The translations under genes were made by a program, and so were the position numbers. Shown piece after piece: positions 20,571 to 32,995 of a stretch of DNA of 64,000 nt (the first letter of the stretch is position 1; every line of letters starts with the position of its first letter). The stretch is taken from contig SMMW01000640.1 in the NCBI GenBank assembly GCA_004794655.1, forward strand, positions 1-64,000, given 5' to 3'. The notes below the pieces were generated by a model. The model was not told the DNA's origin. It searched no databases and saw only the letters and a program-made list of their open reading frames with translations. This stretch comes from Marisa cornuarietis (taxonomy: Eukaryota > Mollusca > Gastropoda > Architaenioglossa > Ampullariidae).

Positions 20571-22539
20571 CTGCTCAGTGCTCACAACCTCGCCGCCTGT
20601 TCCTCTTTCTCTCAGTCTGTCATTCCGTCTTTCAGTCTGTCTGCTTCTGCTCCAGATTCTATACAGGTAGAACATCGCTCCAAGCAGCTCCTATCCTACA
20701 AATTCTTTAATATAACGATTTTTCTCAAAGTGCTGATAGTTTCCATGAGTTGCAACGGAAATAATCTCGATATAGCAAATTTCAATATAACAACTTGTTT
20801 GATATGGTGAACTGACATTGAAGTCCAAGGCTTACAAAAGCTGCCTTTAACGAGATACACAAACTTAAGGAAATGGGCGGCAAGATTCCTGTCGTGTTAT
20901 AAATTGTCGCAATGTTGGAGATGAGTTTAAAATAATGAGGAGGGGGAATTGAGAGATAGGTAGAAGGAGGGTAAGAAGGATGTTTCCAGCCCCCCCCCCT
21001 ACCCTTGAATTTGATTGATCGAGCTGACGATGCGAGACAAATTTGAGTGGAGTAGCTGCCCCATGTGGAAAAGTGAGGCTGTCTATGATTCTAATCCTTT
21101 CCTAATGGCCTTAGTGGTTGTCAAAGCAATGATATGTTATAGAACAGGTGCCTCCATAAACCATGTAGGCCACCAGTTGTCATGGCAGCAACATGTTACA
21201 AGACACATCGTGTCCGTAAGCTCATTGTAGGAGTGAGATGAATCACTCAGGGAATTGAAGGTAAACTATATTTTAATATCTAAAATCTCTATAACCTCTA
21301 TATAAACTCTACCTAAACTATATTTTGAGTAGCCGTGGTGAGATAATGCAATGGGCTGAGCTGACAGCAGGATTATAACTCTACCTGTTGATTGCCCTCA
21401 AACTCCAGGTAATCTTTGGTTTGAGCAAATACCACAGGATAACAGAGCTACACTATTACTTGAGCTGACATCAGAATAATCCATGAACACTATGATATTA
21501 GAGGCTTAAGCAGGATATTTAAGGCAGACCGTGGCTGAAGCTGCCAGCAGGATTATCAAGACATACAGTGGTTTGAGTCTCCATAGCAACACATCCAAAC
21601 ACACAGCATTCGATGAGATTTAAAGTCACCTTACAATGACTTGATTTTCAGGCTATGAACAGCTTGGTCTCGTGCTCTGTAGAAGTAGAATGAGATACAA
21701 TTGAATGGTGGACAGAAAGTTCAGACCAAAAACAAACTATTGCGAGTCCGCTCAAGAAACTTGAAGCCACACAAGCAAACACGTGCGGACATGCATGCGC
21801 CCATCGACGATGGTTTTTTGCGTTGTGTTGAGGAGGAAGCGAGGCGGTACATAAGTGTGTTTGTTTGTTTGTTTGTTTGTTTGTTTACGTTTCTTGCTGT
21901 CTTATTTATAACGACAGTGTTTGCCGGTGAATGTGAGTGACATCCCATACGCTGTAGCCCCTTAGGCCGAGCCACTCAGGATGGGATGGAAGCCGGACAA
22001 CAAAGACTGGTTACCAGGCCTAGAGCACCGACTGCTTTAAGTGCACTGCCGAGAGCGCCATCTGCAGATGAAAGAGTCATTACACCACAGTTATCCTCCC
22101 TTAGCCCAGCCCTCCTCCACTAATATCACGTGCTCTCCCCATCAGCGACTTGTGCCCTTTACCCCTAGGGTTAGATCGATCATCGCCGTCCCCTTCTCCC
22201 GCTCTAGCCATGAACACCTCTGACCGCAACACCAGGGTTAGCTTGCCCCGCACATACCCCTGCACAGTGTTTGTGACATACAGACACTAATGTGTCTAAA
22301 CCTCAATCAACTCAATGCTGGTGAGACACACACGCTGTAGTCTGTCACTATTTGTACTACGTGTTAATGTGTGTGGCTCGCCCTGTCAAGTGTCTCATGA
22401 AAACATTGTAACGCTTGCTAATGTAGGTGGTTCGTTTAATTCGATTTAAGTTGTCGAAAAAGCGAAACAGGTTTGCCTTATTTATTTCCTCTGGCAAGAG
22501 CTTTCAATCGACAGGAGTCTGTTACAGAAAGTGTGTGTG
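20571..22539. other. No gene recognised; (TTTG)n at 21860-21892
   Basis: About 2 kb of mixed sequence with loosely repeated GAGCTGACAGCAGGATTAT motifs at 21355-21560. Open frames here have no motifs and no convincing splice edges. I see no exon, RNA gene or complete mobile element. Confidence 0.45.
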
Positions 22540-23696
22540 GTTGTTTATAAAAATATTGAAGCAGGAAAGTCTTGATGTCTTACTCGTCATATTTACCTCG
22601 AGCCATTTAGTTTGCACCAGCACTGCTCTTAGGGCTCTATTATACAGCACTTCAATGTCTTGGACGAGACCCTCTTGGATGTTGAAGTTTCGCATCACAT
22701 GACATAGCCCCTCCTCCCACACCCTGTCAAAAGCCTTTTTAAAGTCTATGAAGTTATGGTAGAGGTCTTCCTGATGCTGAAGATGCTTCTCTCTCAGGAT
22801 GTGACAGTTGAAGATCTGCTCACCTCTGGTCCTGCTGGTCTGAAGCCAGACTCTTCTTCTACTAGCAGTTCCTCGGCGGTAGTGTTGATGTGATTCTGTA
22901 TTACTTTCAGCATCACTTTACTTGGGTGGATGATTATGGTTATTGTTCTCTTTGTTTCCTGCTTCCTTTTCTTTGGAAAGAGTATGACTAGTGACTATTC
23001 TGGGCCATCCTTTGCGTTGTCAGACTATTTGGAACAGAGCAGTGAGGGTCTTTGTTGTTTCATTCCAACTCTGCTTGAGCAGCTCAGCTTAGCCATTGTC
23101 AAGACGACTTTTCTCCTTTCAGCTCTTTTCCCCTCTTTCAGTAGGATTGGTAGGTCTATAAGTTTGCTAGTTCTACTTCGGTTGTTTTGAAGGATGTTAG
23201 CGAATATCTTTAGCTGGAAGTTGTAGAGGTCTTTGCGACATTCAGTACATCGGTTGAGTACAACAGTGTTTTCTGTGAGAAGGTGGCCATTGTTGTATAT
23301 GAAGACTGAGGTTTAGTGTTGACCAGACTAAGTGAGGTTCTGTAACACTTCGTAGGTCTTCTTGCTGTTACCCTGTGCCATTTCATCCCGTATTATCTGG
23401 CATTGGCCATCGATCCATCTTCTGTGCTGCCTTCATCCCTATCCTGATGACACAATTCACTTTTTTATACTTGGAAGCTACTTCGAGTTCGTTTTTCTCT
23501 CTTCCCTTGAAGGCCCTCCATTGATCACAGAAATCTGTGATGTCGCTCGTAACTTGGGGTTGTTTCTTCAAATCAAAACAAATGTTGGGGATGTTTTGGG
23601 CGACGTTTTATCCTCAGCTTCAGCTTCAGGTTCGTTAAGACAAGGCTGTGGTCACTGCATATGTCCTCGTCTTGATCTTGTTGATGCTGGATTTGA

Positions 23697-24060
23697 AACG
23701 TCTAGGCACCAGGGGTAACGTCTAGCCACCAAGGGTAACGTCTAGGCACCAGGGGTAACGTCTAGGCACCAGGGGTAACGTCTAGCCACCAGGGGTAACG
23801 TCTAGGCACCAGGGGTAACGTCTAGGCACCAGGGGTAACGTCTAGCCACCAAGGGTAACGTCTAGGCACCAGGGGTAACGTCTAGGCACCAGGGGTAACG
23901 TCTAGCCACCAGGGGTAACGTCTAGGCACCAGGGGTAACGTCTAGGCACCAGGGGTAACGTCTAGGCACCAGGGGTAACGTCTAGCCACCAGGGGTAACG
24001 TCTAGGCACCAGGGGTAGCCTCTAGGCACCAGGGGTAACGTCTTAGCACCGGGAGTAAGT
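23697..24060. repeat. 20-bp minisatellite inside the LINE endonuclease
   Basis: About 17 units of GTCTAGGCACCAGGGGTAAC. Variants GCCACC and CCAAGG fall in a strict pattern: 60-bp trimers, and 23701-23820 is repeated exactly at 23821-23940, a 120-bp hexamer. The array lies between the endonuclease blocks upstream of FKSSINK. Confidence 0.97.
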
Positions 24061-24065
24061 CGAAG

Positions 24066-24807
24066 TGGTCAAGGATCAGTCTATGTGTTGAATGCCTTGA
24101 TTCGTGGGGGAGGGGGTGTATGAGTCTGACCTTGTCCATGGTTTCTCTAAGGTCAAGGCCAGGGTCACCAGTAGTTCCTGCACATTGTTTTCCATTCACC
24201 GAGTACAATGAGGATCTCGCTTTTTCGGTACTGCATTGGTAACCTTGTGCAGGTGTTGGTAAAAGTCCTCCACTTCATTATCGTCGTGTGTGGAGGTCGG
24301 AGCATAGACTTGGACAATACTGATTGTTTACACCTGGGAGGGAGGGAGGGAGGTGAATGGAGATCAATCTGCTGGAAATGTGTACCTGAGTGCCCGTATG
24401 TACTAGGAAGCCCATGAAATGCTCCTGTCTGGTGTCCACCCCGCTCTACCAGAATTTGTGGCCCTCATCAGTTGCTGTCTCCCCAACTCCTGGACATCTG
24501 ACCTCCACCAGTCACAAAATGTCCCACCGGTACTGTTTTAGCTCACAGGTGAGTTGTTTCCCTTTGTTACATTGGTGTAATGTACCAATGGATTCTCTCA
24601 AGTTGTTAGCTGCTGTGGTTCTACTTCCAGTAGCATATTTCTTGCTGTCGCTAACCTGGAGGCAGCCGGGAGGCTGTTTGGCATGATGTTCCTTCTGTTG
24701 CAAGTTTCCATCTGTGTGTGTGTGTGTGTCCATGTCTCTCTGTGTGTGTATATATATATATATCCATGGTTCTGTCTCTGGGCTTATACACTGGTGGTGT
24801 TTACATC
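24066..24807 (-). other. LINE endonuclease remnant and TG/TA microsatellite
   Basis: The part of the LINE between its two internal arrays. It carries the ELKQYRWD and GVGETATDEGHKFW blocks with stops and shifts, a G-rich GGGAGGGAGGGAGG stretch (24340-24353) and a TG/TA run at 24714-24762. Confidence 0.7.
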
Positions 24808-25237
24808 AAGTGATATCACACATCACACATTACACGTCTTTACGTCAGGTGATATCACACATCACACATTACATGTCTTTACGTCAGGTGATATCACACA
24901 TTACATGTGCTTACGTCAGGTGATATCAGACATCACACATAGCATGTCTTTACGTCAGGTGATATCACACATCACACATAGCATGTCTTTACGTCAGGTG
25001 ATATCACACATCACACATTACATGTCTTTACGTCAGGTGATATCACACATTACATGTCTTTACGTCAGGTGATATCACACATCACACATTACATGCCTTT
25101 ACGTCAAGTGATATCACACATCACACATTACATGTCTTTACGTCAGGTGATATCACACATCACACACTACATGTGTTTACGTCAAGTGATATCACACATC
25201 ACACATTACATGTCTTTACGTCAGGTGATATCACACA
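24808..25237. repeat. 39/30-bp minisatellite inside the LINE
   Basis: About 11 units share TCTTTACGTCAGGTGATATC. A 9-base ACATCACAC block is missing in the short units. The array starts directly after the codons for TAWNV of the endonuclease. All unit lengths are multiples of three, so the array stays open on the plus strand, which explains the long Ser/Leu/Ile-rich frame there. Confidence 0.95.
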
Positions 25238-25560
25238 TTCCATGCAGTGAGTCCGGCGTGTGAGAAGGATCCTCTCAACCTCGCAGGATCCTCGCCTTCC
25301 CTCATAACATCACTTGTAGGCTCCTTTATGTTCCCTTGACTGATACTCACCACACCCGTAGCAAGCCACCCCTCCCGTGGGGCCGGCCGGTCAGTCCCAG
25401 TCAGTACCGGTTGTCGGGGTATCACCATCGGACCCGGTCTTGTGATGCCCTGAAGAACTTCCCTAGTAGACGGCAAGTCCACTCCTTCATACTGGCAAGC
25501 CATTGTCTTGGGGAATCTGTCCTGTAACCACATCAGCTTCGCCGTTTGCTGCTAGCGAGA

Positions 25561-25989
25561 GATGGTTCCTAGGGATCTAGACCGGTGGCGACTGCCCAGC
25601 AGACAAAGTCATTTTTTTATGTGAGGAGTAGAATAAAATACGTAGACTGGGAGAGTCTACACAGGACTGGTGGTGGAGTGTGCGAGGACTAAGATAAGAT
25701 ACACGGGTAGACAGGGACAAAGTACACAGGAAGTGTGACTAGTTTGTGATAAATACAGTATCTTACTTCGTGACATTGAGGTGTTGACAAGGCCGTTAGA
25801 GAAAGGTTGCTAGGTCAGCTCCAACAGGCAGGTGCTTGACCCTGGAGATGGACCATCAAGACACTGTACTCTACGTTGTACCTTGTCCTACACATCCCCA
25901 CTACAAGGACCAACAACAACCACCAAATACAAGTGGATCACATGAAGGAGTTCCACGACCGACTGGATGAATGTTGTTAGTTTATTCTT
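25561..25989. other. No gene recognised between two LINE pieces
   Basis: Mixed sequence with short GGAGAGTCTACACAGGA-like near repeats. No coding motif. Confidence 0.4.
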
Positions 25990-26575
25990 TGTTACTCCTT
26001 GAGGAGCAAAGGGCCGCCACAACACCTCGCCAGCGGACTCAGTTGGGCCCATGTGGTTCCGGCATCCATTGTCTCGCTCTCTACTGATCTTCTCCAAGTC
26101 TGTTTTGGCCTCCCAACTCTCCTCTTCCCCTGAGGGTTCCAGTCAAGTGCCTGCCTGGCAATGGTGTCAGCTGGTTTGTACAGGGTGTGTCCTGTCCAGC
26201 CCCACTTACGCTGTTTGATGTCTTGACTAGCGGCATTCTGGTTAATTCTTTCCCACAGGCTGCTATTGGAGATCTTTACAGGCCATCTTATTCCCAAAAT
26301 ATGGCGAAGGCATTGGTTGGTAAATGTCTGGAGCTTGTTGATGGTGTTTGTCACTCTCCAGGTTTCAGAGCCATACAGTAGGACTGCCTTCACATTGATG
26401 TTGAAGATGCGGGTCTTACTGCGGAGGAATAATGCTCGGGAGTTCCAGATGGGGCATAGGGTGTTGACAGCATGTCTGGCCTTGTTGATGCGGCTTCTGA
26501 TGTCATCGTCCGCTCCACCGTCCTTGCTGACGATGCTCCAGCTGGGTGAACAGCGCGACTTGAACTTGGGCTTAG
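25990..26575 (-). pseudogene. LINE reverse transcriptase C-terminal fragment
   Basis: The minus-strand frame carries a LINE C-terminal region: SIVSKDGGADDDIRSRINKA, NVKAVLLYGSETWRV, TFTNQCLRHILGIRWP, HTLYKPADTIARQALDWNP and GRPKQTWRRSVE. It is open for about 190 codons, so it is less damaged than the neighbouring LINE. The RT core and endonuclease are missing. The frame runs on beyond about 26575 into array sequence, where similarity ends. It lies upstream, in the sense of transcription, of the element at 22540-25560, so it is a separate copy and not that element's own end. Confidence 0.85.
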
Positions 26576-26609
26576 TGGGTTGACACACTGACACACTTTG
26601 TTTGGGAAC

Positions 26610-28835
26610 AACTAGCATCTGTTGTACAGATCTCAACATGTAGTAATGAGGAGTTATATAAACTGTACAGGCCTCGACACGTTGCAATAAGGAGTTATAT
26701 TAAATGTACGAATCTCAGCGTGTAGTAATTACGAGTTACATTAACTGTACAGACCTCAGTATATAGTAATAACGAGTTACATTAACTTATAGATCTCAGT
26801 ATGTAGTAACAATGAGTTACATTAACTGTACAGACCTCAGTATATAGTAATAACGAGTTACTTTAACTTATAGATCTCAGTATGTAGTAATAAGGAGTTA
26901 CATTAACTGTACAAACCTCAGTATGTAGTAATAACGAGTGACATTAACTTATAGATCTCAGTATGTAGAAACAAGGAGTTACATTAACTATACAGATCTC
27001 AGTATGTAGTAACAAGGAGTTACATTAACTGTACAAACCTCAGTATGTAGTAATAGCGAGTAACTTTAACTTATAGATCTCAGTATGTAGTAATAAGGAG
27101 TTACATTAGCTATACAGATCTCAGTATGTAGTAATAAGGAGTAACATTTGTTATACAGATCTCAGTATGTAGTAATAAGGAGTTACATTAGCTATACAGA
27201 TCTCAGTATGTAGTAATAAGGAGTTACATTTGTTATACAGATCTCAGTATGTAGTAATAAGGAGTTACATTAGCTATACAGATCTCAGTATGTAGTAATA
27301 AGGAGTTACATTAGCTATACAGATCTCAGTATGTAGTAATAAGGAGTTACATTAGCTATACAGATCTCAGTATGTAGTAATAAGGAGTTACATTAGCTAC
27401 ACAGATCTCAGTATGTAGTAATAAGGAGTTACATTAGCTATACAGATCTCAGTATGTAGTAATAAGGAGTAACATTAACTATACAGATCTCAGTATGTAG
27501 TAATAAGGAGTTACATTAGCTATACAGATCTCAGTATGTAGTAATAAGGAGTTACATTAGCTATACAGATCTCAGTATGTAGTAATAAGGAGTTACATTA
27601 GCTATACAGATCTCAGTATGTAGTAATAAGGAGTTACATTAGCTATACAGATCTCAGTATGTAGTAATAAGGAGTTACATTAGCTATACAGATCTCAGTA
27701 TGTAGTAATAAGGAGTTACATTAGCTATACAGATCTCAATATGTAGTAATAAGGAGTTACATTAGCTATACAGATCTCAGTATGTAGTAATAAGGAGTTA
27801 CATTAGCTACACAGATCTCAGTATGTCGTAATAAGGAGTTACATTTGTTATACAGATCTCAGTATGTAGTAATAAGGAGTTACATTAGCTATACAGATCT
27901 CAGTATGTAGTAATAAGGAGTTACATTAGCTATACAGATCTCAGTATGTAGTAATAAGGAGTTACATTAGCTATACAGATCTCAATATGTAGTAATAAGG
28001 AGTTACATTAGCTATACAGATCTCAGTATGTAGTAATAAGGAGTTACATTAGCTATACAGATCTCAGTATGTAGTAATAAGGAGTTACATTAGCTATACA
28101 GATCTCAGTATGTAGTAATAAGGAGTTACATTAGCTATACAGATCTCAGTATGTAGTAACAAGGAGTTACATTAGCTATACAGATCTCAGTATGTAGTAA
28201 TAAGGAGTTACATTTGTTATACAGATCTCAGTATGTAGTAATAAGGAGTTACATTTGTTATACAGATCTCAGTATGTAGTAATAAGGAGTTACATTTGTT
28301 ATACAGATCTCAGTATGTAGTAATAAGGAGTTACATTAGCTACACAGATCTCAGCGTGAAGTAATGACTAGTCACATTAACTGTACAGATCTCAACACGT
28401 AGTAATTACACGTTACATTACCTGTACAGATCTCAGTATGTAGTAATAAGGAGTTACATTAACTATACAGATCTCAGTATGTAGTAATAAGGAGTTACAT
28501 TAGCTATACAGATCTCAGCGTGAAGTAATGACTAGTCACATTAACTGTACAGATCTCAACACGTAGTAATTACACGTTACATTAACTGTACAGATCTCAG
28601 CGTGAAGTAATGACTAGTTACATTAACTGTACAGATCTCAACACGTAGTAATTACACGTTACATTACCTGTACAGATCTCAGCGTGAAGTAATGACTAGT
28701 TACATTAACTGTACAGATCTCAACAGGTAGTAATTACACGTTACATTACCTGTACAGATCTCAGCGTGTAGTAATGACGAGTTATATTAACTTTACAAAT
28801 ATCAGAAGCTAATCATGAGGAGTTATATTAACTGC
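26610..28835. repeat. Minisatellite, 41-bp unit, about 53 copies
   Basis: Units share ACAGATCTCAGTATGTAGTA and AGGAGTTACATTAGCTAT. The centre (27100-28340) is almost uniform, while both ends are diverged (GTGAAGTAATGACTAGTCAC types at 28350-28770), the classic pattern of unequal exchange. At the right end an 82-bp dimer of two variant units repeats. The left end abuts the LINE fragment. Confidence 0.97.
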
Positions 28836-29091
28836 TTTTTCTAAAATACAAATTTGTATTGGCTGTTTTGCTTAATTGACTTTTGGGTGAGAATTAGTCA
28901 CATGACTTGTCTTTTGTACAGATAGACATCTGCATACCTCGTAGACATACCTGCTACTATACAGACACAGGTACATGTAATAACATATAGACATTGTATT
29001 AAATAAACATGCTCAATCCCATGTAGACATGGCTGAATCCAGGTGGAAATGCATGTCTGATGTTTGTAACGCAGTTTTAACAAAACTCAAC
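28836..29091. other. No gene recognised
   Basis: AT-rich unique sequence between two arrays. Nothing supported. Confidence 0.45.
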
Positions 29092-29177
29092 GAGTGAGTG
29101 AGTGAGTGAGTGAGTGAGTGAGTGAGTGAGTGAGTGAGTGAGTGAGTGAGTGAGTGAGTGAGTGAGTGAGTGAGTGA
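29092..29177. repeat. (GAGT)n microsatellite
   Basis: About 21 perfect tetramers. Confidence 0.97.
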
Positions 29178-29514
29178 TAAATATGTTCAGAGAGAGAGAG
29201 ACACCGAGAGTAACAAGTCATTATGATGAGATAGAAACCAGCCAGAGCTGAATGAATACCATGTCTCTGGCTTTTTTGCACCGGCACTATAGCAACGGAA
29301 ATCTCCCGCTCAAGAGCTGTCCACCTCATTTTCTAAAACCAACATACAGCCTTGATCATGTAACCCTTCGTCTTCTGTTTCTTCTCTCTCTCTCTCTCGA
29401 CAATATATAATTTGAGTCTGGGGTCTCTTTCTTCTCGCCATTTACACTCAGTCTCTCTTTTCATGTTGTCTTTCTTGCTTTCTCTATCTCATCCCCCGTC
29501 TCTTTCTGCTCTCC

Positions 29515-29900
29515 CTCCCTCTCTCCCTGAAAGGGCCCCGGCTCGTGAAAGCTAAGCGCGCGTGTAGATGGTTCTGTACCGTCGGCCCGCGGCCAGAGGG
29601 CGATCAACTCTTTCCAAGCGACGCCCGAGCATCGCTCATCGTTCATCGACATGGGGCCTGGGGGAAGGGGGTGTATGACGGGGAAGGGGATAATAAGAGA
29701 GATGGGAAGTAAGCGTGAAGCCATGATGGTGATCGATAGCCCTACGACAAGAAAGCCTGTGCCACCCGGGCTTCATCTCGGGTGGGAGATGATGGGACGG
29801 AGAGAAATGCCAGGACCTCATCACGGATGAATGATTATGCAGCAGGTAGTGATCCGAGGACCGCGGTACCGGGTCAGGGTCAGAGAGCCCCAAGAGACAT
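29515..29900. other. GC- and CpG-rich island
   Basis: This block is clearly richer in G+C and CpG (AAGCGCGCGTG, GTCGGCCCGCGGCC) than its surroundings. On the minus strand a fine pyrimidine tract ending CCCCCAG (at 29655) precedes an open stretch with RCSGVAWKELIALWPRAD. It could be an exon or a promoter-type island. No family is recognised. Confidence 0.35.
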
Positions 29901-31719
29901 TAAGCAAGTAAACCCGGTGTTATATGACATTTCTACCTCCTTTTAAATAATCAACTTTAAAACATCTCTGTACATCAGTCCTATTGAAAATCGCAAGATG
30001 TAGAGACGCCAGGCCCCAGCGAGGATGTAGAGACGCCAGGCCCCAGCGAGGAGTGTACCTCCAGTAACCGAGTGTACAACCCAATCTTTTTACCATAATC
30101 AGGCGGCTGGAATAAAAGAAAACAGTTCAAGAGGCATACCTAGCACGGATATACTTCTCTCTGGACCTCTCACTTTGTCCTATGAAGTTCGCCTTCCTGC
30201 CGATGGAGTTCTCTGGTAGACTTGCAGATGCTTACTTCCGGCCGATGCATTGCTTGTCTAGAAGAATGTACAAATGTGCTACATGAACCAATTCATGATA
30301 AGTGATCTGTTTATATTCCTTAATATGTAAATTACGAAAATAGTTATTATTTGTAACTGACCTTATGGCGACAGATTAGGGTTCAGTTTGATTGTGAGGC
30401 TCAGATGAATGTCTTAAGCTGAAGCTCAGTCAGCTTGTTACATTACATTCTATTTTCGTTTTAAAATTAAATGTAACTATATCATTCACATTTCCGATGT
30501 ATTTCTATTAATAGAAATTTATTTTGCTTCTACCAAGGTGACCACTGAAGATGAAGGATGCACATGTCAACCTAACTTTCCTAACTTGTCTGCAACTAAG
30601 AGCTTTTATTCCCAGGATGATGTGGGAACTTTTTTTTTTTGCTTACGGCACCTCAGTATCTGCTGTGCAAAATAAAAAAACAAAAATAACTCAGTACTTC
30701 AGTTTTCATACCTAGTTTTGTTCAAGCAAACAAAAGACTGCAAATGGCCTTGATATAATAACAATAATAATACAATGAAAAGGTTGTGGGATGACCTTTA
30801 CCTTTTTTATCCCCTGCCGACATGTGAATTTTATTTGGACAAACAGAACTGCTTATTGTGTTGTCATTCACACTGGCACTTACATTAACTTACTGGTTCT
30901 TTTCTGGGTGATCTTGGTTGATATAGATCATTCATGAAGATACAATGTTGGCAACGATCCACGTGAAACTTCATAAATTCATTTCCTGTACAGAAAGTCA
31001 GCACAGAGAGGCTACAATAAAACATGTTTTATATGTCAAGTGCACGCTTGAAACCAGAGTAAATATTCTGACTGTTTGTGATATTGTTTAACAATGGCAT
31101 CACATTTGACAGTCTAATACTTAACCATCTACCAGTTTGCTTATATTTTCAATTTAGGAGTGTTTACCATGCAAATAAATATGAGCTTACATGGCATATA
31201 CATATATATATATATATCATTATATATGTATACAGTAAATACTATTTATACTACGACAAAAAAAATGTAAACACTTTAAATGATTATCGTGATGAGTGAT
31301 AAGACGGTTGTACGAGAGTTGCCGACGTAAATCTGACAAATTATGTGTACAACTGCCTACACACTTATATCGTGTGTCTGTGTGTGTGTGTGTGTGGATA
31401 TATATATATATACATCGTGCACACAAATTGTGTCGAACATATCTTCGTCTTATGTGCGTTGAAAAGTCCGTCTGATTGTTTGGAGACATGTATCAGCATT
31501 GCTTGCAAGTCTTCTGTCTCTTGCTCTACTCCTTGCTGCTCGGCACATGGTGAGACCAAAGTATCTACAGTAACATGAGGGGCAACTTCCAACTTCCCAC
31601 AACATTCTATCTTAAAACTTCTATCGATCTTTGTCATCATCAAACACATTGACTAGATGTACTCATGTAGATCGTTTAACGGACATGATCAGATCGCCGC
31701 TTTGCGCTGTAGCGCTGTA
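29901..31719. other. No gene; small repeats
   Basis: Holds a 27-bp direct duplication (29997-30050, core GATGTAGAGACGCCAGGCC), a T run at 30632, TA/TG microsatellites at 31198-31220 and 31374-31413, and a GGTTGTGGGATGACCTTTACC motif at 30783-30803 that resembles the LINE tail at about 41115-41145. I see no exon. Confidence 0.5.
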
Positions 31720-31805
31720 TCAATGTGACACTGTGACACTGTGACATTCTGACACTGTGACACTGTGGCACTGTGGTACTGTGGTACTGTGACACTGTGG
31801 CAATG
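31720..31805. repeat. Short tandem repeat (TGACACTG type)
   Basis: About nine imperfect 9-bp units of GTGACACT. Confidence 0.85.
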
Positions 31806-32269
31806 TGATTAGGTTTCCTCTTTGGCAGAATCCTTCTCTCCTTTACAATGACTATGCTGACACCCACACCGTAGCTCCCTCTGACAGAACCTGACAGGTG
31901 TTCTCGAGGGTTTTTACTTCCCTTCTTTACTAGACGGAAATAAATTGACACCAAAACTCTTTCATCATTTCTATTGTAAACACGAATTTGCTTTAAGCTA
32001 AATTAAGTTCCTGCCATTTTACTGTCAGACTTAATCACCCTCAGCACATTTACCCCAAGTACACGTGTTTGTGCCTATAAATCTCCCCCTCATTTACCCT
32101 CAACAGACTTGTTTGTGCTTCAATTGATCCATAAATCTCTTCTTTCATAAAAAGAATAAAACTCTTTTATGTCAGTATGGTCTTACATACACACATTATT
32201 TATCGAAATCAATCAATAACGAACGTTACTTCAAGGTCCTGTGTCTTTCCCTATTAGACTTTATTGATG
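31806..32269. other. No gene recognised
   Basis: AT-rich sequence with a TTTACCCTCA-type near repeat at about 32050-32105. Nothing else. Confidence 0.45.
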
Positions 32270-32476
32270 CATCTTGTTTATACACCTGCTTTATACACCT
32301 TATTTATACGCCTTGTTTATATACGCCTTGTTTATATACGCCTTGTTTATGCACATTGTTTATACACCTGGTTTATACACCTTGTTTATATACGCCTTGT
32401 TTATGCACATTGTTTATACACCTGGTTTATACACCTTGTTTATATACGCCTTGTTTATGCACATTGTTTATACACT
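32270..32476. repeat. Minisatellite, about 15-bp units in a 54-bp order
   Basis: Basic units of CCTTGTTTATATACG type. A 54-bp block containing TTATGCACATTGTTTATACA is repeated two and a half times. Confidence 0.9.
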
Positions 32477-32639
32477 GCTGTCTCATCTTCCTAATCTGTC
32501 ATCATAGTCACGTGACAATAGACCAGTCAAGGTAACCAAACACCTGCCTTGAACAACTCGCTTCAGCCAACAAAACTCCAAAGTCAAACACCGAACACTC
32601 GGAGTAACTGAGGGTCTCTAGAGGTGGGCAGACTGCGGC

Positions 32640-32735
32640 CTGGCGACATTCGCCGCTGGACAAGTCACGTGACTCGCGCGCTTCTTTCTCGGTGCCATTA
32701 GCCCCGTGACGTCAGCTGCCAGACAGCGGCATCAC
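32640..32735. promoter_or_regulatory. CpG-rich block with CACGTG and TGACGTCA
   Basis: A GC-rich stretch contains GTCACGTGAC (an E-box palindrome) and GTGACGTCAGC (a full CRE). It might be a promoter or enhancer, but no gene start is seen beside it. Confidence 0.25.
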
Positions 32736-32759
32736 AACTTCCAAAGCTGGCCACGACTC

Positions 32760-32995
32760 ACAGGTTGCCGCTACTAACAGGTCGCCACGACTACCAGATT
32801 GCCGCTACTAACAGGTTGTCACAACTATAAGATTGCCACAACAAACAGATTGTCACGACTACCAGATTGCCGCTACTAACAGGTTGCCACGACTACCAGA
32901 TTGCCGCTACTTACAGATTGTCACAACAGATTGTCACGACTAACAGGTTGTCACAACAGATTGTCACGACTAACAGGTTGCCACTACTCACAGCT
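32760..32995. repeat. Degenerate minisatellite (about 16- and 33-bp units)
   Basis: Alternating GACTACCAGATTGCC and GCTACTAACAGGTTG units with AACAGATTGTCAC variants. Confidence 0.85.

Larger units (their letters stand above)
22540..25560 (-). mobile_element. Degenerate APE-endonuclease LINE, EN plus partial RT
   Basis: Conserved blocks appear in order on the minus strand but in shifting frames with stops. A leader with ACYGCGEYQS is followed by GLTAWNV (start of the endonuclease, near 25260-25235), then TCELKQYRWDIL and VEVRCPGVGETATDEGHKFW (about 24590-24440), FKSSINKIKTRT (about 23695), and ICSDHSLVLTNLKLK with the SDH catalytic block (about 23660-23618). In the RT, NHINTTAEELL lies near 22890 and FIDFKKAFDRVW (motif A) at about 22756-22718. 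The sequence stops being recognisable near 22540, before the RT catalytic FADD box. Two minisatellites sit inside the endonuclease part. The RTE-like affiliation is from memory of the motif wording and is not certain. Confidence 0.8.

Noticed and set aside
25560..25992. The LINE C-terminus at 26 kb as the end of the LINE at 22.5-25.6 kb
   Set aside because: Both read on the minus strand, but the C-terminal piece lies on the 5' side of the other element, so they must be separate insertions.
29087..29329. Minus-strand frame with a SLTHSLTH repeat
   Set aside because: Its repeated part is the (GAGT)n microsatellite.
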